The notes below the pieces were generated by a model, which was given only the letters and a program-made list of their open reading frames with translations, made no database searches and was not told the origin of the DNA. Below, in pieces: positions 27,098-34,672 of a stretch of 64,000 nt of DNA. Source of the DNA: REEB95 sp963785735 (lineage in GTDB: Bacteria > Pseudomonadota > Alphaproteobacteria > ATCC43930 > CGMCC-115725); assembly GCA_963785735.1 (NCBI GenBank), contig CAWAWJ010000001.1:62001-126000 (forward strand), read 5' to 3'. How positions within the stretch are numbered: the first letter of the stretch is position 1; every line of letters starts with the position of its first letter. The position numbers were made by a program, and so were the translations under genes.

Positions 27098-27658
27098 ATG
27101 GCCATTCTCAAGATCGCCCGCATGGGCCACCCGGTACTGCGCGACAAGGCGGAAACAGTCGCCGACCCGGCCGCGCCCGAAATCCGCCAGCTGGTCGCCG
27201 ACATGATCGAGACCATGGAGGATGCCGGCGGCACCGGCCTCGCCGCGCCCCAGGTGCATGTCTCGAAACGCGTCGTGGTCTTCCAGGTGATGGAGGAGCG
27301 CCTCACCGGCCGGCCGCTCGACACGCCCCTGGATTTGACCGCCATCATCAATCCGGCGATCGAGCCGCTGACATCCGAGCAGGAGCTGGGCTGGGAAGGC
27401 TGCCTCTCGGTGCCGGGGCTGCGCGGCGCGGTGCCGCGCTTCATCAAGATCCGCTATCGCGGCCTCGACCTGTTCGGCAAGCCCATCGACCGCGTCGCCG
27501 AGGGATTCCACGCCCGCGTGGTGCAGCATGAATGCGACCATCTCGACGGCATTCTCTATCCGCGGCGCATGAGCGATCTGAGCCTGCTGGTCTATAACGA
27601 GGAAGGATCGAGGTACCCGGTCGAGCTGGGCCTTTCCCGCGGCAAGGCGGCGGAATGA
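27098..27658 (+). CDS. def: Peptide deformylase
   Basis: This 186-residue metalloprotease-like enzyme removes N-formyl from nascent proteins. The three motifs are GTGLAAPQV (45-53), EGCLSVP (100-106, metal ligand C102) and QHECDHLDG (143-151; H144 and H148 ligands, E145 catalytic). Length and motifs are standard type I. The stop overlaps the COQ9 start (ATGA), so they are co-translated. No fmt gene follows, which is the usual neighbour in many bacteria. Confidence 0.95.
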   Translation: MAILKIARMGHPVLRDKAETVADPAAPEIRQLVADMIETMEDAGGTGLAAPQVHVSKRVVVFQVMEERLTGRPLDTPLDLTAIINPAIEPLTSEQELGWEGCLSVPGLRGAVPRFIKIRYRGLDLFGKPIDRVAEGFHARVVQHECDHLDGILYPRRMSDLSLLVYNEEGSRYPVELGLSRGKAAE

Positions 27659-28266
27659 AGGACGACGAAGCGCTCAAAACGCGCATCGTGCTGGCGATGC
27701 TGCCCGACGTGCCCTTCGAGGGTTGGAGCCGCGCGGCGCTACGCAAGGCGGCGGCCAAGCTCGGCCAGGACGAAGCCCTGATCGACTCGCTCTTTCCCGG
27801 GGGCGCGCGCGACGCGGTCGCGTGTTTTTCCGCCTGGGCCGACAGCGAGACCGGAAAGGCGCTGGCGCGGAAGAAGCTCGATAAGCTCAAGGTGCGCGAG
27901 CGCATCGCGCTCGGCGTCAGGACCCGGCTCGATACCCTAAGCCCCCACCGCGAGGCGGTGCGGCGGATGCTGGCTTTCCTGGCGCTGCCGGCCAATCTGC
28001 CGCTCGCCGCGAGGCTCCTTTACCGCACCACCGACGCGATCTGGTTCGCGGCCGGCGACCGCGCCACCGATTTCAGTTTTTATACCAAGCGCGGGCTATT
28101 GGCGGGGGTTTACGCCTCGACAACCCTCTATTGGCTGGGGGATGGGACGAGGCAAGGCGAAGCGACCTCCGCCTTCCTCGACCGGCGGATCGGCGACGTG
28201 ATGCGGATCCCGAAGCTGCGCGGGCGCATCGCCGAGCGGCTGCGGGGCCTGCGCCGCGCGGGTTAG
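27655..28266 (+). CDS. COQ9-family protein (ubiquinone biosynthesis accessory)
   Basis: The 203-residue product matches the alphaproteobacterial/mitochondrial COQ9 family, with a TetR-like helical fold that binds lipid or quinone intermediates. Supporting stretches are the N-terminal PFEGWSRAALRKAAAKLG, VRTRLDTLSPHREAVRRMLAFLALP, and TDAIWFAAGDRATDFSFYTKRGLLAGVYASTTLYWL, the last diagnostic. It overlaps def by 4 bp. In mitochondria COQ9 presents substrate to the hydroxylase COQ7; the same role is likely here. Confidence 0.88.
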   Translation: MKDDEALKTRIVLAMLPDVPFEGWSRAALRKAAAKLGQDEALIDSLFPGGARDAVACFSAWADSETGKALARKKLDKLKVRERIALGVRTRLDTLSPHREAVRRMLAFLALPANLPLAARLLYRTTDAIWFAAGDRATDFSFYTKRGLLAGVYASTTLYWLGDGTRQGEATSAFLDRRIGDVMRIPKLRGRIAERLRGLRRAG

Positions 28267-29333
28267 CTTTTGGGCAGTAGCCGGGTGACGTGGCCCATCT
28301 TGCGGCCCGGCACCGGCTTGCCCTTGCCGTAGAGATGGAGCTTGGCGCCGGGATCATCGAGCGCGGCCTCCCAGCCCTTCACCTCGTATCCTATCAAATT
28401 CTTCATCACCGCATTGGAATGGCGCTCGGGCGAGCCCAGCGGAAGTCCGCAGATCGCCCGCACCAGCTGCTCGAACTGGCTTGTGACACAGGCATCGATG
28501 GTCCAATGGCCGGAATTATGCGGCCGGGGCGCGATCTCGTTCACCAGCACGCGGCCTTGCCGGGTCACGAACATCTCGACCGCGAGCAGCCCCACGATTT
28601 CGAGCTTCTCCGCGGCGAGCACGGCGATGCGCGTCGCCTCGTCAAATACCGCCGGCGAAATCCGCGCCGGGGCCGAGGTGGTGTCGAGAATTCCCGCGAT
28701 ATGACGGTTCTCGACCGGCGTATAGGCCTCGATTTTGCCGTCCAGACCTCGGGCCACGATCACCGAGACCTCGCGGTCGAAATCGACCCGGCCTTCGAGA
28801 ATGCCCGGCTTGGCGCCGAAGCGTTTCCATAAGGCCGCCGGGCTGCCCCCCGGCTCCACCGCCATCTGGCCCTTGCCGTCATAGCCGAAGCGCACGGTCT
28901 TGAGGATGGCGCGCGAACCCAATTCCGCCATGGCCTGGGCCAACCCCGCCGCGTTCGCGACCGGGAAATAAGGCGCGGTCTCGATGCCGATGCCGCGCAG
29001 GAAATCCTTTTCCTTCAAGCGGTCTTGCGCGATTTCGAGCGCGTTCGGCCCCGGGCGCAAGGGCTTGAGCCGGGCCAAAAACCGCGCCGCCTTCACATCG
29101 ACATTCTCGAATTCGAATGTCGCGACGTCGATCGCCTTGGCGAAACGCCGGAGCGCCTTCTCGTCGGAATATTTGGCGGTGGTGGCGAGCGAGGACACCT
29201 GCTTCGCCGGGCTGTCCTTTTCCGGACAGAAGACATGGCAGCGATAGCCCAACCGCGCCGCCGCGAGCGCGGTCATGCGCCCGAGCTGGCCGCCCCCCAA
29301 TATGCCTATCGTCTTGCCGGGAACGATGACCAT
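28263..29333 (-). CDS. purK: N5-carboxyaminoimidazole ribonucleotide synthase
   Basis: This 356-residue ATP-grasp enzyme makes N5-CAIR from AIR, bicarbonate and ATP in purine synthesis. GILGGGQLGRM opens the N-terminal domain, FRFGYDGKGQ-type residues (VRFGYDGKGQM) form the central ATP-grasp lobe, and NEIAPRPHNSGHWTIDAC carries the catalytic site. I start at ATG 29333, which overlaps the purE stop by one base (TGATG). The 3' end overlaps the convergent COQ9 stop by 4 bp. Confidence 0.94.
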   Translation of the reverse strand: MVIVPGKTIGILGGGQLGRMTALAAARLGYRCHVFCPEKDSPAKQVSSLATTAKYSDEKALRRFAKAIDVATFEFENVDVKAARFLARLKPLRPGPNALEIAQDRLKEKDFLRGIGIETAPYFPVANAAGLAQAMAELGSRAILKTVRFGYDGKGQMAVEPGGSPAALWKRFGAKPGILEGRVDFDREVSVIVARGLDGKIEAYTPVENRHIAGILDTTSAPARISPAVFDEATRIAVLAAEKLEIVGLLAVEMFVTRQGRVLVNEIAPRPHNSGHWTIDACVTSQFEQLVRAICGLPLGSPERHSNAVMKNLIGYEVKGWEAALDDPGAKLHLYGKGKPVPGRKMGHVTRLLPKS

Positions 29334-29824
29334 CAACGCCCGGGGCGTTTCGGCACCGAGGCGGTTTGCCGCTTGCGCCAGGCGGCAAGCCGCGCCGCCA
29401 GTTTCGGATCGCCCAGCGCCAGGATGGCGGCGGCCAGGAGGCCCGCGTTGATGGCGCCCGCCTTGCCGATGGCCAGCGTCCCCACCGGCACGCCGCCCGG
29501 CATCTGGGCGATGGAGAGGAGGCTGTCGACGCCCTTCAAAGCCTTGCTTTCGACCGGCACGCCCAGCACCGGGAGCGCCGTCATCGACGCGGTCATGCCC
29601 GGCAGATGGGCGGCGCCCCCCGCCCCGGCGATGATCACCTTCAAGCCGCGAGCCTTGGCGGAGGATGCGTATTGATAGAGCCGTTTGGGCGTGCGGTGGG
29701 CCGAAACCACCAGCGCCTCATGCTTGACGCCGAGCACGCCGAGCGTCCTGGCCGCGTGGCGCAGCGTGCGCCAGTCGGAGGTGCTGCCCATGATGATGCC
29801 GACTAAGGGCTTGGCCCGCGCCAT
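29333..29824 (-). CDS. purE: N5-carboxyaminoimidazole ribonucleotide mutase
   Basis: The 163-residue class I PurE rearranges N5-CAIR to CAIR. The N terminus IIMGSTSDW binds substrate phosphate, VVSAHRTPKRL holds the catalytic histidine, and IAGAGGAAHLPGM and LPVLGVPVESK are conserved. It is first in a purE-purK operon with one-base overlap. The octameric cytosolic enzyme is essential for purine prototrophy. Confidence 0.95.
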   Translation of the reverse strand: MARAKPLVGIIMGSTSDWRTLRHAARTLGVLGVKHEALVVSAHRTPKRLYQYASSAKARGLKVIIAGAGGAAHLPGMTASMTALPVLGVPVESKALKGVDSLLSIAQMPGGVPVGTLAIGKAGAINAGLLAAAILALGDPKLAARLAAWRKRQTASVPKRPGR

Positions 29825-29904
29825 GAAGCCGCCTCGTCCTTTCCGCGAAAGCGCGCATTATAGGAATGCGCGGCGCTTGGGCAAGCGGGCCGAAAGACGA
29901 GGGG

Positions 29905-30693
29905 CTAGAACACCAGCCGGCTGCCGGCCAGGATCAAGGTGGCGGCCAAAACGAGGCGCAAAGCCGTGTCCGGCACCTGGGTCGAGGCATAGCTGCCGAT
30001 GACAATGCCCGGAATCGAGCCGACCAGCAGCGACCCCAGAAGATGCGTGTCGATCGAGCCGATATACCAATGGCCGAGCCCGGCCAGCAATGTGAGCGGC
30101 ACAGCATGGGCGATGTCGGAACCGACGATGCGCACGATGCGGAGCTTCGGGTAGAGCAGCACCAGGGATGTGACGCCCAACGCGCCCGCCCCCACCGACG
30201 AGATCGACACCAGCACGCCCAGCACCGCCCCCGTCGCCACGGTCAGGATCGCGGTGCGGCGCGGATCGAGCTCGCCCACGCGCTTGGCGTAGAATTTCTG
30301 GATTTGATCGCGGAAGATCAGAGCGAGCGCGGTGCCGAACAGCGCGCAGCCCAGCACCAGGGTGATGAGCCCGCTCGCCGACTTGCCGGTGAGTTCCAGA
30401 TGGGAGAGGACGAGCAGCGTCAGCGCCGTCGCCGGCAGGCTGCCCGAAGCCAGGCGGCCGACGATGCGCCAATCGACCGTGCGGGTATAGCCGTGCATCA
30501 GCGTGCCGCCGGTCTTGGTCGCGGCGGCGTAGAGCAGATCGGTGCCGACCGCGGTGGCGGGATGGATGCCGAAAAGCAAGATGAGCAGCGGCGTCATCAG
30601 CGCGCCGCCGCCGACCCCGGTCATGCCGACCAGCGCGCCGACGACGAAGCCCGAGAGCGAATAAAGCGGGTCGATCGAATGAACCCAGTTCAT
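29905..30693 (-). CDS. TauE/SafE-family (sulfite exporter-like) membrane permease
   Basis: From ATG 30693 (MNWVHSIDP) the protein has 262 residues and about eight hydrophobic helices. GFVVGALVGMTGVGGGALMTPLL is the first of two repeated TauE motifs, and VLVSISSVGAGALGVTSLVL the second. TauE-type proteins move sulfite, sulfoacetate or other organosulfonates or small anions; substrate cannot be assigned. It stands between purE and a DUF465 gene, all on the minus strand, but spacers of 80 and 225 bp suggest separate transcription. Confidence 0.85.
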   Translation of the reverse strand: MNWVHSIDPLYSLSGFVVGALVGMTGVGGGALMTPLLILLFGIHPATAVGTDLLYAAATKTGGTLMHGYTRTVDWRIVGRLASGSLPATALTLLVLSHLELTGKSASGLITLVLGCALFGTALALIFRDQIQKFYAKRVGELDPRRTAILTVATGAVLGVLVSISSVGAGALGVTSLVLLYPKLRIVRIVGSDIAHAVPLTLLAGLGHWYIGSIDTHLLGSLLVGSIPGIVIGSYASTQVPDTALRLVLAATLILAGSRLVF

Positions 30694-30827
30694 GGTGTGG
30701 TTACGCGTCTTTGTTGGGGGGTGCCCGCGAATTGTCCGATGGCGGGGAAGCAAGAGCAATCGCAGAATTGCCCGCCGGTTTCAAGGCCGGCCCCGTTTCC
30801 GCCGTGGTTTGCGGCCCCGTTCGCCGC

Positions 30828-30876
30828 AAAAAATCGCTGGACTGTTGCCGCGCGGCAAGCCGCCACGGGAGGCGGC
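30828..30876 (-). terminator. Tandem hairpins and T6 tract downstream of the minus-strand DUF465 gene
   Basis: On the minus strand GCCGCC/GGCGGC (30859-30876) is followed directly by the palindrome TTGCCGCGCGGCAA (30845-30858) and then, 11 bases on, six Ts (30828-30833). The distance from hairpin to T run is longer than in a standard intrinsic terminator, hence low confidence. The rest of the 225-bp gap to the TauE gene shows no credible gene. Confidence 0.3.
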
Positions 30877-30890
30877 GGGCGATCAAGCCC

Positions 30891-30935
30891 TCAGGCGATG
30901 ATGTCGGCCCCATCGCCGTCAGGCGATGATGTCGG
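30891..30935. repeat. 17-bp direct repeat covering the 3' end of a DUF465 gene
   Basis: TCAGGCGATGATGTCGG occurs at 30891-30907 and 30919-30935, 28 bases apart. The second copy contains the stop and last codons (PDIIA-stop) of the DUF465 gene; the first lies just past the stop. It looks like a small tandem duplication of the gene's end. Confidence 0.7.
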
Positions 30936-31122
30936 GGAGCAGCTTGCTTTCGAGCTTGGTGATGAGGTCCTTGATCGCGAGCTTGCGGCGTTTCAGACGC
31001 TGCATGTCGAGCGGATTGTCGGGCGGGTTTTCCTCGCAACGCAGAATCTCTCCGTCGAGCGTGCGATGCTCGGATTTGAGGAGTTCGATCTTCGCCTTGA
31101 TGGCTTCGACGTCGAGATCCAT
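30919..31122 (-). CDS. DUF465 (YdcH-family) small protein
   Basis: The 67-residue helical protein has the DUF465 pattern: IKAKIELLKSEHRTLDGEI, then LQRLKRRKLAIKDLITKLE-like residues (MQRLKRRKLAIKDLITKLE) before the end. Such proteins are short antiparallel coiled coils of unknown function, abundant in alphaproteobacteria near purEK. A second DUF465 gene diverges from it at 31421. A strong extended -10 promoter lies about 40 bp upstream. Confidence 0.85.
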   Translation of the reverse strand: MDLDVEAIKAKIELLKSEHRTLDGEILRCEENPPDNPLDMQRLKRRKLAIKDLITKLESKLLPDIIA

Positions 31123-31158
31123 GCCGGACTATCGCCTGAAGCACCGGATTATCCCGGC

Positions 31159-31167
31159 ATTATAGCA
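31159..31167 (-). promoter_or_regulatory. Extended -10 promoter of the minus-strand DUF465 gene
   Basis: The minus strand reads TGCTATAAT, a consensus -10 with the TGn extension, 37 bases upstream of the ATG at 31122. No good -35 is seen at 17 bp. Confidence 0.5.
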
Positions 31168-31308
31168 AAACCGGCCCTTGGGGGGTGAGGCCCGGAAAAC
31201 CCGCGCTTTTCGCCGCAAACCCGGCCCCCGGGCCGCCGGGCAATGCCGCGTGGAATCGTTCCAGCCAAGGATTCCAAGCCCTCAAATTTCCTGGTGAATT
31301 TCCGTTCC

Positions 31309-31337
31309 TTGAGTCGGGTTTCAGCCATATCTCTAAA
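31309..31337 (+). promoter_or_regulatory. Sigma70-like promoter candidate of the plus-strand DUF465 gene
   Basis: TTGAGT (31309-31314) and TCTAAA (31332-31337) are spaced by 17 bases and lie about 84 bp before the start at 31421, within the 298-bp divergent spacer of the two DUF465 genes. The match is moderate. Nothing else recognisable was seen in that spacer. Confidence 0.35.
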
Positions 31338-31420
31338 AATTAATGCGATCCCGCTTGGTGAAGCCCGCCCGGCGGCGTTACCATGGCCCGGTCACGTCAT
31401 CTCATCCAACAGGAGGAGCC

Positions 31421-31591
31421 ATGTCGCTGGCAGGTCACATCGAGAAGCTGCGCACCCGTCATCAGAGCCTCGACATCGAAATCGAGCGCGAAAACCACAA
31501 ACCCCACCCCGACGAAACCGCCCTCACCGGCCTGAAACGGCAAAAGCTCCATATCAAGGACGAACTCGTCCAGCTCGAACACGAACGCTAG
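31421..31591 (+). CDS. DUF465 (YdcH-family) small protein, second copy
   Basis: The 56-residue product (MSLAGHIEKLRTRHQSLDIEIE..., then TALTGLKRQKLHIKDELVQLE) has the same two-helix pattern as the protein at 30919. A near-perfect AGGAGG ribosome site sits at 31411-31416, fixing the start. It diverges from its paralogue and ends 30 bp before the convergent creA. Function is unknown; paired DUF465 genes are common in this class. Confidence 0.85.
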   Translation: MSLAGHIEKLRTRHQSLDIEIERENHKPHPDETALTGLKRQKLHIKDELVQLEHER

Positions 31592-31621
31592 ACCGGCGCC
31601 TCGATCGAACCGCAATTCGCC

Positions 31622-32083
31622 TTAGCGTTGCCACGGCATGATGGGAACCGTGCTGATCGCATTCGCCGGCGAGCCGTTGATGATCTTGGTGCTGATGGCG
31701 ACGTAGACGAGCGTGTTCCGGGGTTTATCCACCATGCGGTAAATGCGGGTCGTCTTGAAAAAGATGCTGGTTTTCTGGCTGAACACTTCTTCATTCTCGC
31801 GCAGCTTCGACAGGTCGACGTCGATCGGGCCGATTTGCCGGCACGAGACCGAAAAATTGGAAGGATCGTCGTTCAAGCCGAAGGGCTGGCCCCAGCCGCC
31901 TTTCCTCGCCTGCGAAATGTGACAGGCCACGCCGGGCACTTGCGGATCGTCGAAGGCGCTGACGCACACCTTGTCATCGGGAGAGAGCGCTTTAAACGTG
32001 GTGCTGACGCAGCCCAGATCGGCGGCAAGCGCGGGATGAATGGACATGACGGCCAGCACGGCCGCCGTAAAAAGCCGCTTCAT
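31622..32083 (-). CDS. creA: CreA-family periplasmic protein
   Basis: The 153-residue product starts at ATG 32083. Residues 1-21 are a signal peptide (LFTAAVLAVMSIHPALA-AD). The mature part matches CreA: LGCVSTTFKALSPDDKVCVSAFDDPQVPGVACHISQARKGG... with LNDDPSNFSVSCRQIGPI and FFKTTRIYRMVD. Four cysteines could form two disulfides. CreA proteins are widespread but their function is not established. The 3' end faces the DUF465 gene. Confidence 0.88.
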   Translation of the reverse strand: MKRLFTAAVLAVMSIHPALAADLGCVSTTFKALSPDDKVCVSAFDDPQVPGVACHISQARKGGWGQPFGLNDDPSNFSVSCRQIGPIDVDLSKLRENEEVFSQKTSIFFKTTRIYRMVDKPRNTLVYVAISTKIINGSPANAISTVPIMPWQR

Positions 32084-32120
32084 TGGTAAATCTCCGCGTT
32101 GGTTGCGATGAATTGCCCAG

Positions 32121-32126
32121 GTTATA
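32121..32126 (-). promoter_or_regulatory. -10 candidate for creA
   Basis: TATAAC on the minus strand, 38 bp upstream of the creA start, in an AT-rich patch. The matching -35 is weak (TTCGGG at 17 bp). Confidence 0.3.
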
Positions 32127-32252
32127 TCTACCCCGGTTTTTACCCCGAAGTTATTGAATTTCCGCTTCGTGCCAACGGAACCATTGCCGGGCCGGGCCAC
32201 AAGCCTCATGGTCCGTTCGCGGCCATAAAGGGAGCCATAAAGGGGGGATGCG

Positions 32253-32471
32253 ATGGACGACCCGATATTGGGGCAATTGCAGGCGATCCAGTTGCTGATC
32301 GCGATCGTGCTGTTCGGAATTCCGATATACAAAATTCTCGGGCGGGCCGGCAAATCGCGCTGGTGGATCGTCTTGATGCTGTTGTCCGTGATCGGAGCCG
32401 TCATCGCGCTGTGGGTCATCGCCTTCGGAAGTTGGGGAAAACGGGACGGCGAAACCGCGCCGTCCCCATGA
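32253..32471 (+). CDS. Small two-helix membrane protein, unknown function
   Basis: The 72-residue product has hydrophobic segments at about 12-30 (IQLLIAIVLFGIPIYKIL) and 36-58 (RWWIVLMLLSVIGAVIALWVIAF), separated by a basic loop, then a polar tail. A GGGGGG purine run precedes the ATG at 32253. It diverges from creA and is followed within 12 bp by a gene for a small secreted protein, so the two may be co-transcribed. I do not recognise the family. Confidence 0.55.
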   Translation: MDDPILGQLQAIQLLIAIVLFGIPIYKILGRAGKSRWWIVLMLLSVIGAVIALWVIAFGSWGKRDGETAPSP

Positions 32472-32482
32472 GGGGGATTTCC

Positions 32483-32836
32483 ATGATCCGTATTTTGACG
32501 GCGATCCGCGGCGGCGGATTGGGGCTGGCCGTTCTCCTGGCGGCGGGAGCGGCGGATAGAGCCGCCCTGGCGCAATCGTCGCCCGCGCCCATCGGCTTTT
32601 GGTCCACCGGATCCGGCAACGAGACGCTTTATGTCGGGGCGGACGGCACGTGCAAATTCGAAGGTCCGGGAACGCTGGTCCTGGGCAAGTGCGGCTGGAA
32701 AGCCTCGTCGGGCGGCGGGATATTGACCATCATGAACACGAACCAATTCAAGCCCGCGCCGATTTACGAAAACATCGTCTGGATCAACCGCACGACAATC
32801 AGCGTTTGGGGCGACGTGTTCCACCGCCGGAGCTGA
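32483..32836 (+). CDS. Small secreted protein, unknown family
   Basis: The 117-residue product starts at ATG 32483, preceded by GAGGGGGA. Residues 1-31 form a signal peptide (GLGLAVLLAAGAADRAALAQ). The mature domain of about 85 residues is beta-rich: IGFWSTGSGNETLYVGADGTC..., GKCGWKASSGGGILTIMN and WINRTTISVWGDVFHRR, with two cysteines. It resembles small lipocalin-like or AprI-type domains in pattern only; no family is claimed. The upstream small membrane protein overlaps its region by no bases and may form an operon. Confidence 0.6.
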   Translation: MIRILTAIRGGGLGLAVLLAAGAADRAALAQSSPAPIGFWSTGSGNETLYVGADGTCKFEGPGTLVLGKCGWKASSGGGILTIMNTNQFKPAPIYENIVWINRTTISVWGDVFHRRS

Positions 32837-32915
32837 ACGCTTCGGAGTCGATTGGGAACTTGTTCCGGTTTGCTTCGGCGAACGCCCTAAGCGGATAGGG
32901 CCCCGTCTCTCATCG

Positions 32916-33464
32916 TCATCGGCATTTGGGTAATGTGCTGCCGTCGCCATTGCAGCTGGAGCCGCTGTTGCAGTGCCAGGGGTTTGTCGGATGTCCGCAG
33001 CACATGGCATCGCTCGGCGCGCAGTCGTAGTACTTGGCATCGAAGCTGAAGCAACACTTCAGCGGCGCCGCGCAGGGACAAGTCTGCGCGAACACGGTTC
33101 CGAGCGGGAAAGCCGTCGCCAGCGCCGCGAAGGCCGCGGCCTTCGTAAATGCCAGCATGAAGCGGCGGCGCGGCTGGACCGGAGAATCGGAAGGCGAAGG
33201 CGCGCCTGTCATGCCGCGCATCGCGGGCGCCCCGTTTCCGGCGGCTCTCAGGGCGAATGCCGCAAGGTGGCCGAGCCACAATAAGGTCAGGCTTGCCGCG
33301 GCGATCGCACTCGCAACCGCCGGCGTCGGCGAGGACGTTGCAAACGGCAGCGCCAATGCGAGGCCCCATGCGCCGAGCATGAAAACAAACGACTGCCGCA
33401 TGCATCGAGGACAGCGGCCGAGATGGGCGTCTAGGAAGGTCCGCATCTTCGTTGCAATCGCCAT
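32916..33464 (-). CDS. Membrane protein with C-terminal twin-arginine-like signal and Cys-rich tail
   Basis: The start is ATG 33464, supported by AAGGAG 11 bases upstream; the product has 182 residues. Residues 1-70 contain CPRCM (a possible metal knuckle) and two hydrophobic helices. After a polar linker comes RRRFMLAFTKAAAFAALATAFP, which looks like a twin-arginine or signal-anchor segment, and then a C-terminal domain of about 55 residues with ten cysteines (CPC, CC, C, CC, C, C, C spacing). The Cys-rich part would be periplasmic. I recognise no function; a redox or metal-binding role or a knottin-like fold are possible. Confidence 0.6.
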   Translation of the reverse strand: MAIATKMRTFLDAHLGRCPRCMRQSFVFMLGAWGLALALPFATSSPTPAVASAIAAASLTLLWLGHLAAFALRAAGNGAPAMRGMTGAPSPSDSPVQPRRRFMLAFTKAAAFAALATAFPLGTVFAQTCPCAAPLKCCFSFDAKYYDCAPSDAMCCGHPTNPWHCNSGSSCNGDGSTLPKCR

Positions 33465-33534
33465 GGCGGAATTTCTCCTTCGATGGTGGTGATTCGGTTC
33501 GAGATTGCCGGGCGAATGCCCCGCGGCGCGGATT

Positions 33535-33903
33535 TCAGAAAGCCTTATTGGGGATTTTCGTGCATTGAACCGATGCACTTGGCGAAATCGAACTGCAACC
33601 GCCAGGGAGGCAATATTGGTTCATCGTTAATATGCCGGATGTGCGATCGATCCGGTAATCGACGTGATAAGCGCCATTGTCCCAAACGCCGGAAAATATG
33701 CCGTCCGTTATTGCCACGTTAGTAAGATTTATGTTTTGACCGGACTGATGATCCACGATGGTTCCCGCCGAGGTGTCGATGACAAACACATTTCCACAAT
33801 TCAAAGTGACGACTTCCGCCCGCGCCGTCATCGGAGCGAGGGTCAGCATCGCGGTCAATAGCAGCGCGACCGGAGTTGCGCGCCTGACAAGAACTCGGAT
33901 CAT
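33535..33903 (-). CDS. Small secreted protein of an uncharacterised family (member 1)
   Basis: The 122-residue product has a signal peptide at 1-29 (ATPVALLLTAMLTLAPMTARA-EV) and a clear AGAGGGAG ribosome site. The mature part runs VVTLNCGNVFVID..., IFSGVWDNGAYHVDYRIDRTSGILTM and ends QCTKIPNKAF. The layout (N-terminal Cys, W/Y strand, 'R-x-SG-L' strand, final C-x-K-x-x-x-K-x-F) recurs in its neighbour at 33976-34348 and in many small rhizobial secreted proteins I have seen described only as hypothetical. Function unknown. Confidence 0.65.
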   Translation of the reverse strand: MIRVLVRRATPVALLLTAMLTLAPMTARAEVVTLNCGNVFVIDTSAGTIVDHQSGQNINLTNVAITDGIFSGVWDNGAYHVDYRIDRTSGILTMNQYCLPGGCSSISPSASVQCTKIPNKAF

Positions 33904-33975
33904 TCTTTTCTCCCTCTTGATCTACGCGAACGCCCTCTAACGCAGTGAAATTTAGAACTCTAGGGCCGACTACCC

Positions 33976-34348
33976 TTAGAACTGTTTCTGCTGCTTCTGA
34001 CAGGTCCAATGAGACGTCATCTGGTCATTGGTCATTGAGAGATCACCGGTATATCGGTTCAGAGTGTCCGTCTGCATACTTGCAGAGATCATATAGCTAA
34101 ATATTATTTGTTGATCCGTAATTTGTGTCACGGTTCCTTGGTAGTACTCGATAGGCAAGTTCATTCCTCCTCCAGTTATTCTCTCCACCGCTACCGTTTT
34201 TTTTCGTCAAATCAAGACTAAAGGTATCTCGTCCCACTGTGTTCAGTGTGCACACCATCACGATAACTTGGTCGGCTTGAGCATATGACTTCACCGACGC
34301 AAGCAGAACGACGAGCATCAAGGCCAATCCCATAAAAACCCGGCGCAT
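33976..34348 (-). pseudogene. Small secreted protein (member 2), frame broken at an A8 run
   Basis: Frame one starts at ATG 34348 (GAAGGAA ribosome site) with a signal peptide (MRRVFMGLALMLVVLLASVKSYA-QA) and runs through MVCTLNTVGRDTFSLDLTKK to the homopolymer at 34197-34204. Frame two continues TVAVERITGGGMNLPIEYYQGTV... to WTCQKQQKQF at 33976. With seven As instead of eight the two halves join into one protein of about 124 residues, matching the layout of the 33535-33903 protein. Causes could be mutation, phase variation, transcriptional slippage on A8, or a sequencing error. The gene is AT-richer than its neighbours. Confidence 0.65.
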
Positions 34349-34507
34349 GATTTTTCCTTCGCTTGCATCGATGGCGGGCGTGGATTTCATCCGTGCGCTC
34401 CCAAGGCTTGCCGATGTCCGGTTTGGGTCAGAAGGCGACATCGCGGATGCGGCCCTTTGAGGCGGGAGAATTTGAAAGCGGCCGCGGCGCGTTGGCGGGG
34501 CCGGAAC

Positions 34508-34533
34508 TCTCCGCCGGCCGGGGCCGGCGGAGA
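34508..34533. repeat. Perfect 12-bp inverted repeat (strong hairpin)
   Basis: TCTCCGCCGGCC and GGCCGGCGGAGA are separated by only GG (effective loop of 4-6 bases). The hairpin begins 13 bases past the stop of the minus-strand 41-residue peptide gene and could end its transcript, though no T run follows. Confidence 0.6.
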
Positions 34534-34546
34534 ATCATCTCTACGG

Positions 34547-34672
34547 TCAGCAGTCGGAGCCGGTGCAGTTATTGGCCTTGACGTAGTCGGCATGGGCAGC
34601 CGCAACCAGACCGCAACCAATTCCACCAACCAGGGCGGCCAGCACGGCAAAAGCGAACACGGCCTTACGCAT
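34547..34672 (-). CDS. Very small exported peptide (41 residues)
   Basis: Starting at ATG 34672 with GGGAG 8-9 bases upstream, the product is MRKAVFAFAVLAALVGGIG... followed by AAAHADYVKANNCTGSDC. A signal peptide or single anchor occupies residues 1-26 (cleavage after AHA). The mature peptide would be only about 15 residues with two cysteines. It lies among genes for other short secreted proteins on the same strand. No function is recognised and coding potential is uncertain because of the length. Confidence 0.4.
   Translation of the reverse strand: MRKAVFAFAVLAALVGGIGCGLVAAAHADYVKANNCTGSDC

Noticed and set aside
30694..31420. 6S RNA gene near purEK and DUF465
   Set aside because: I looked for the long irregular hairpin with a central bubble in the two spacers but could not recognise it. 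A covariance search would be decisive.
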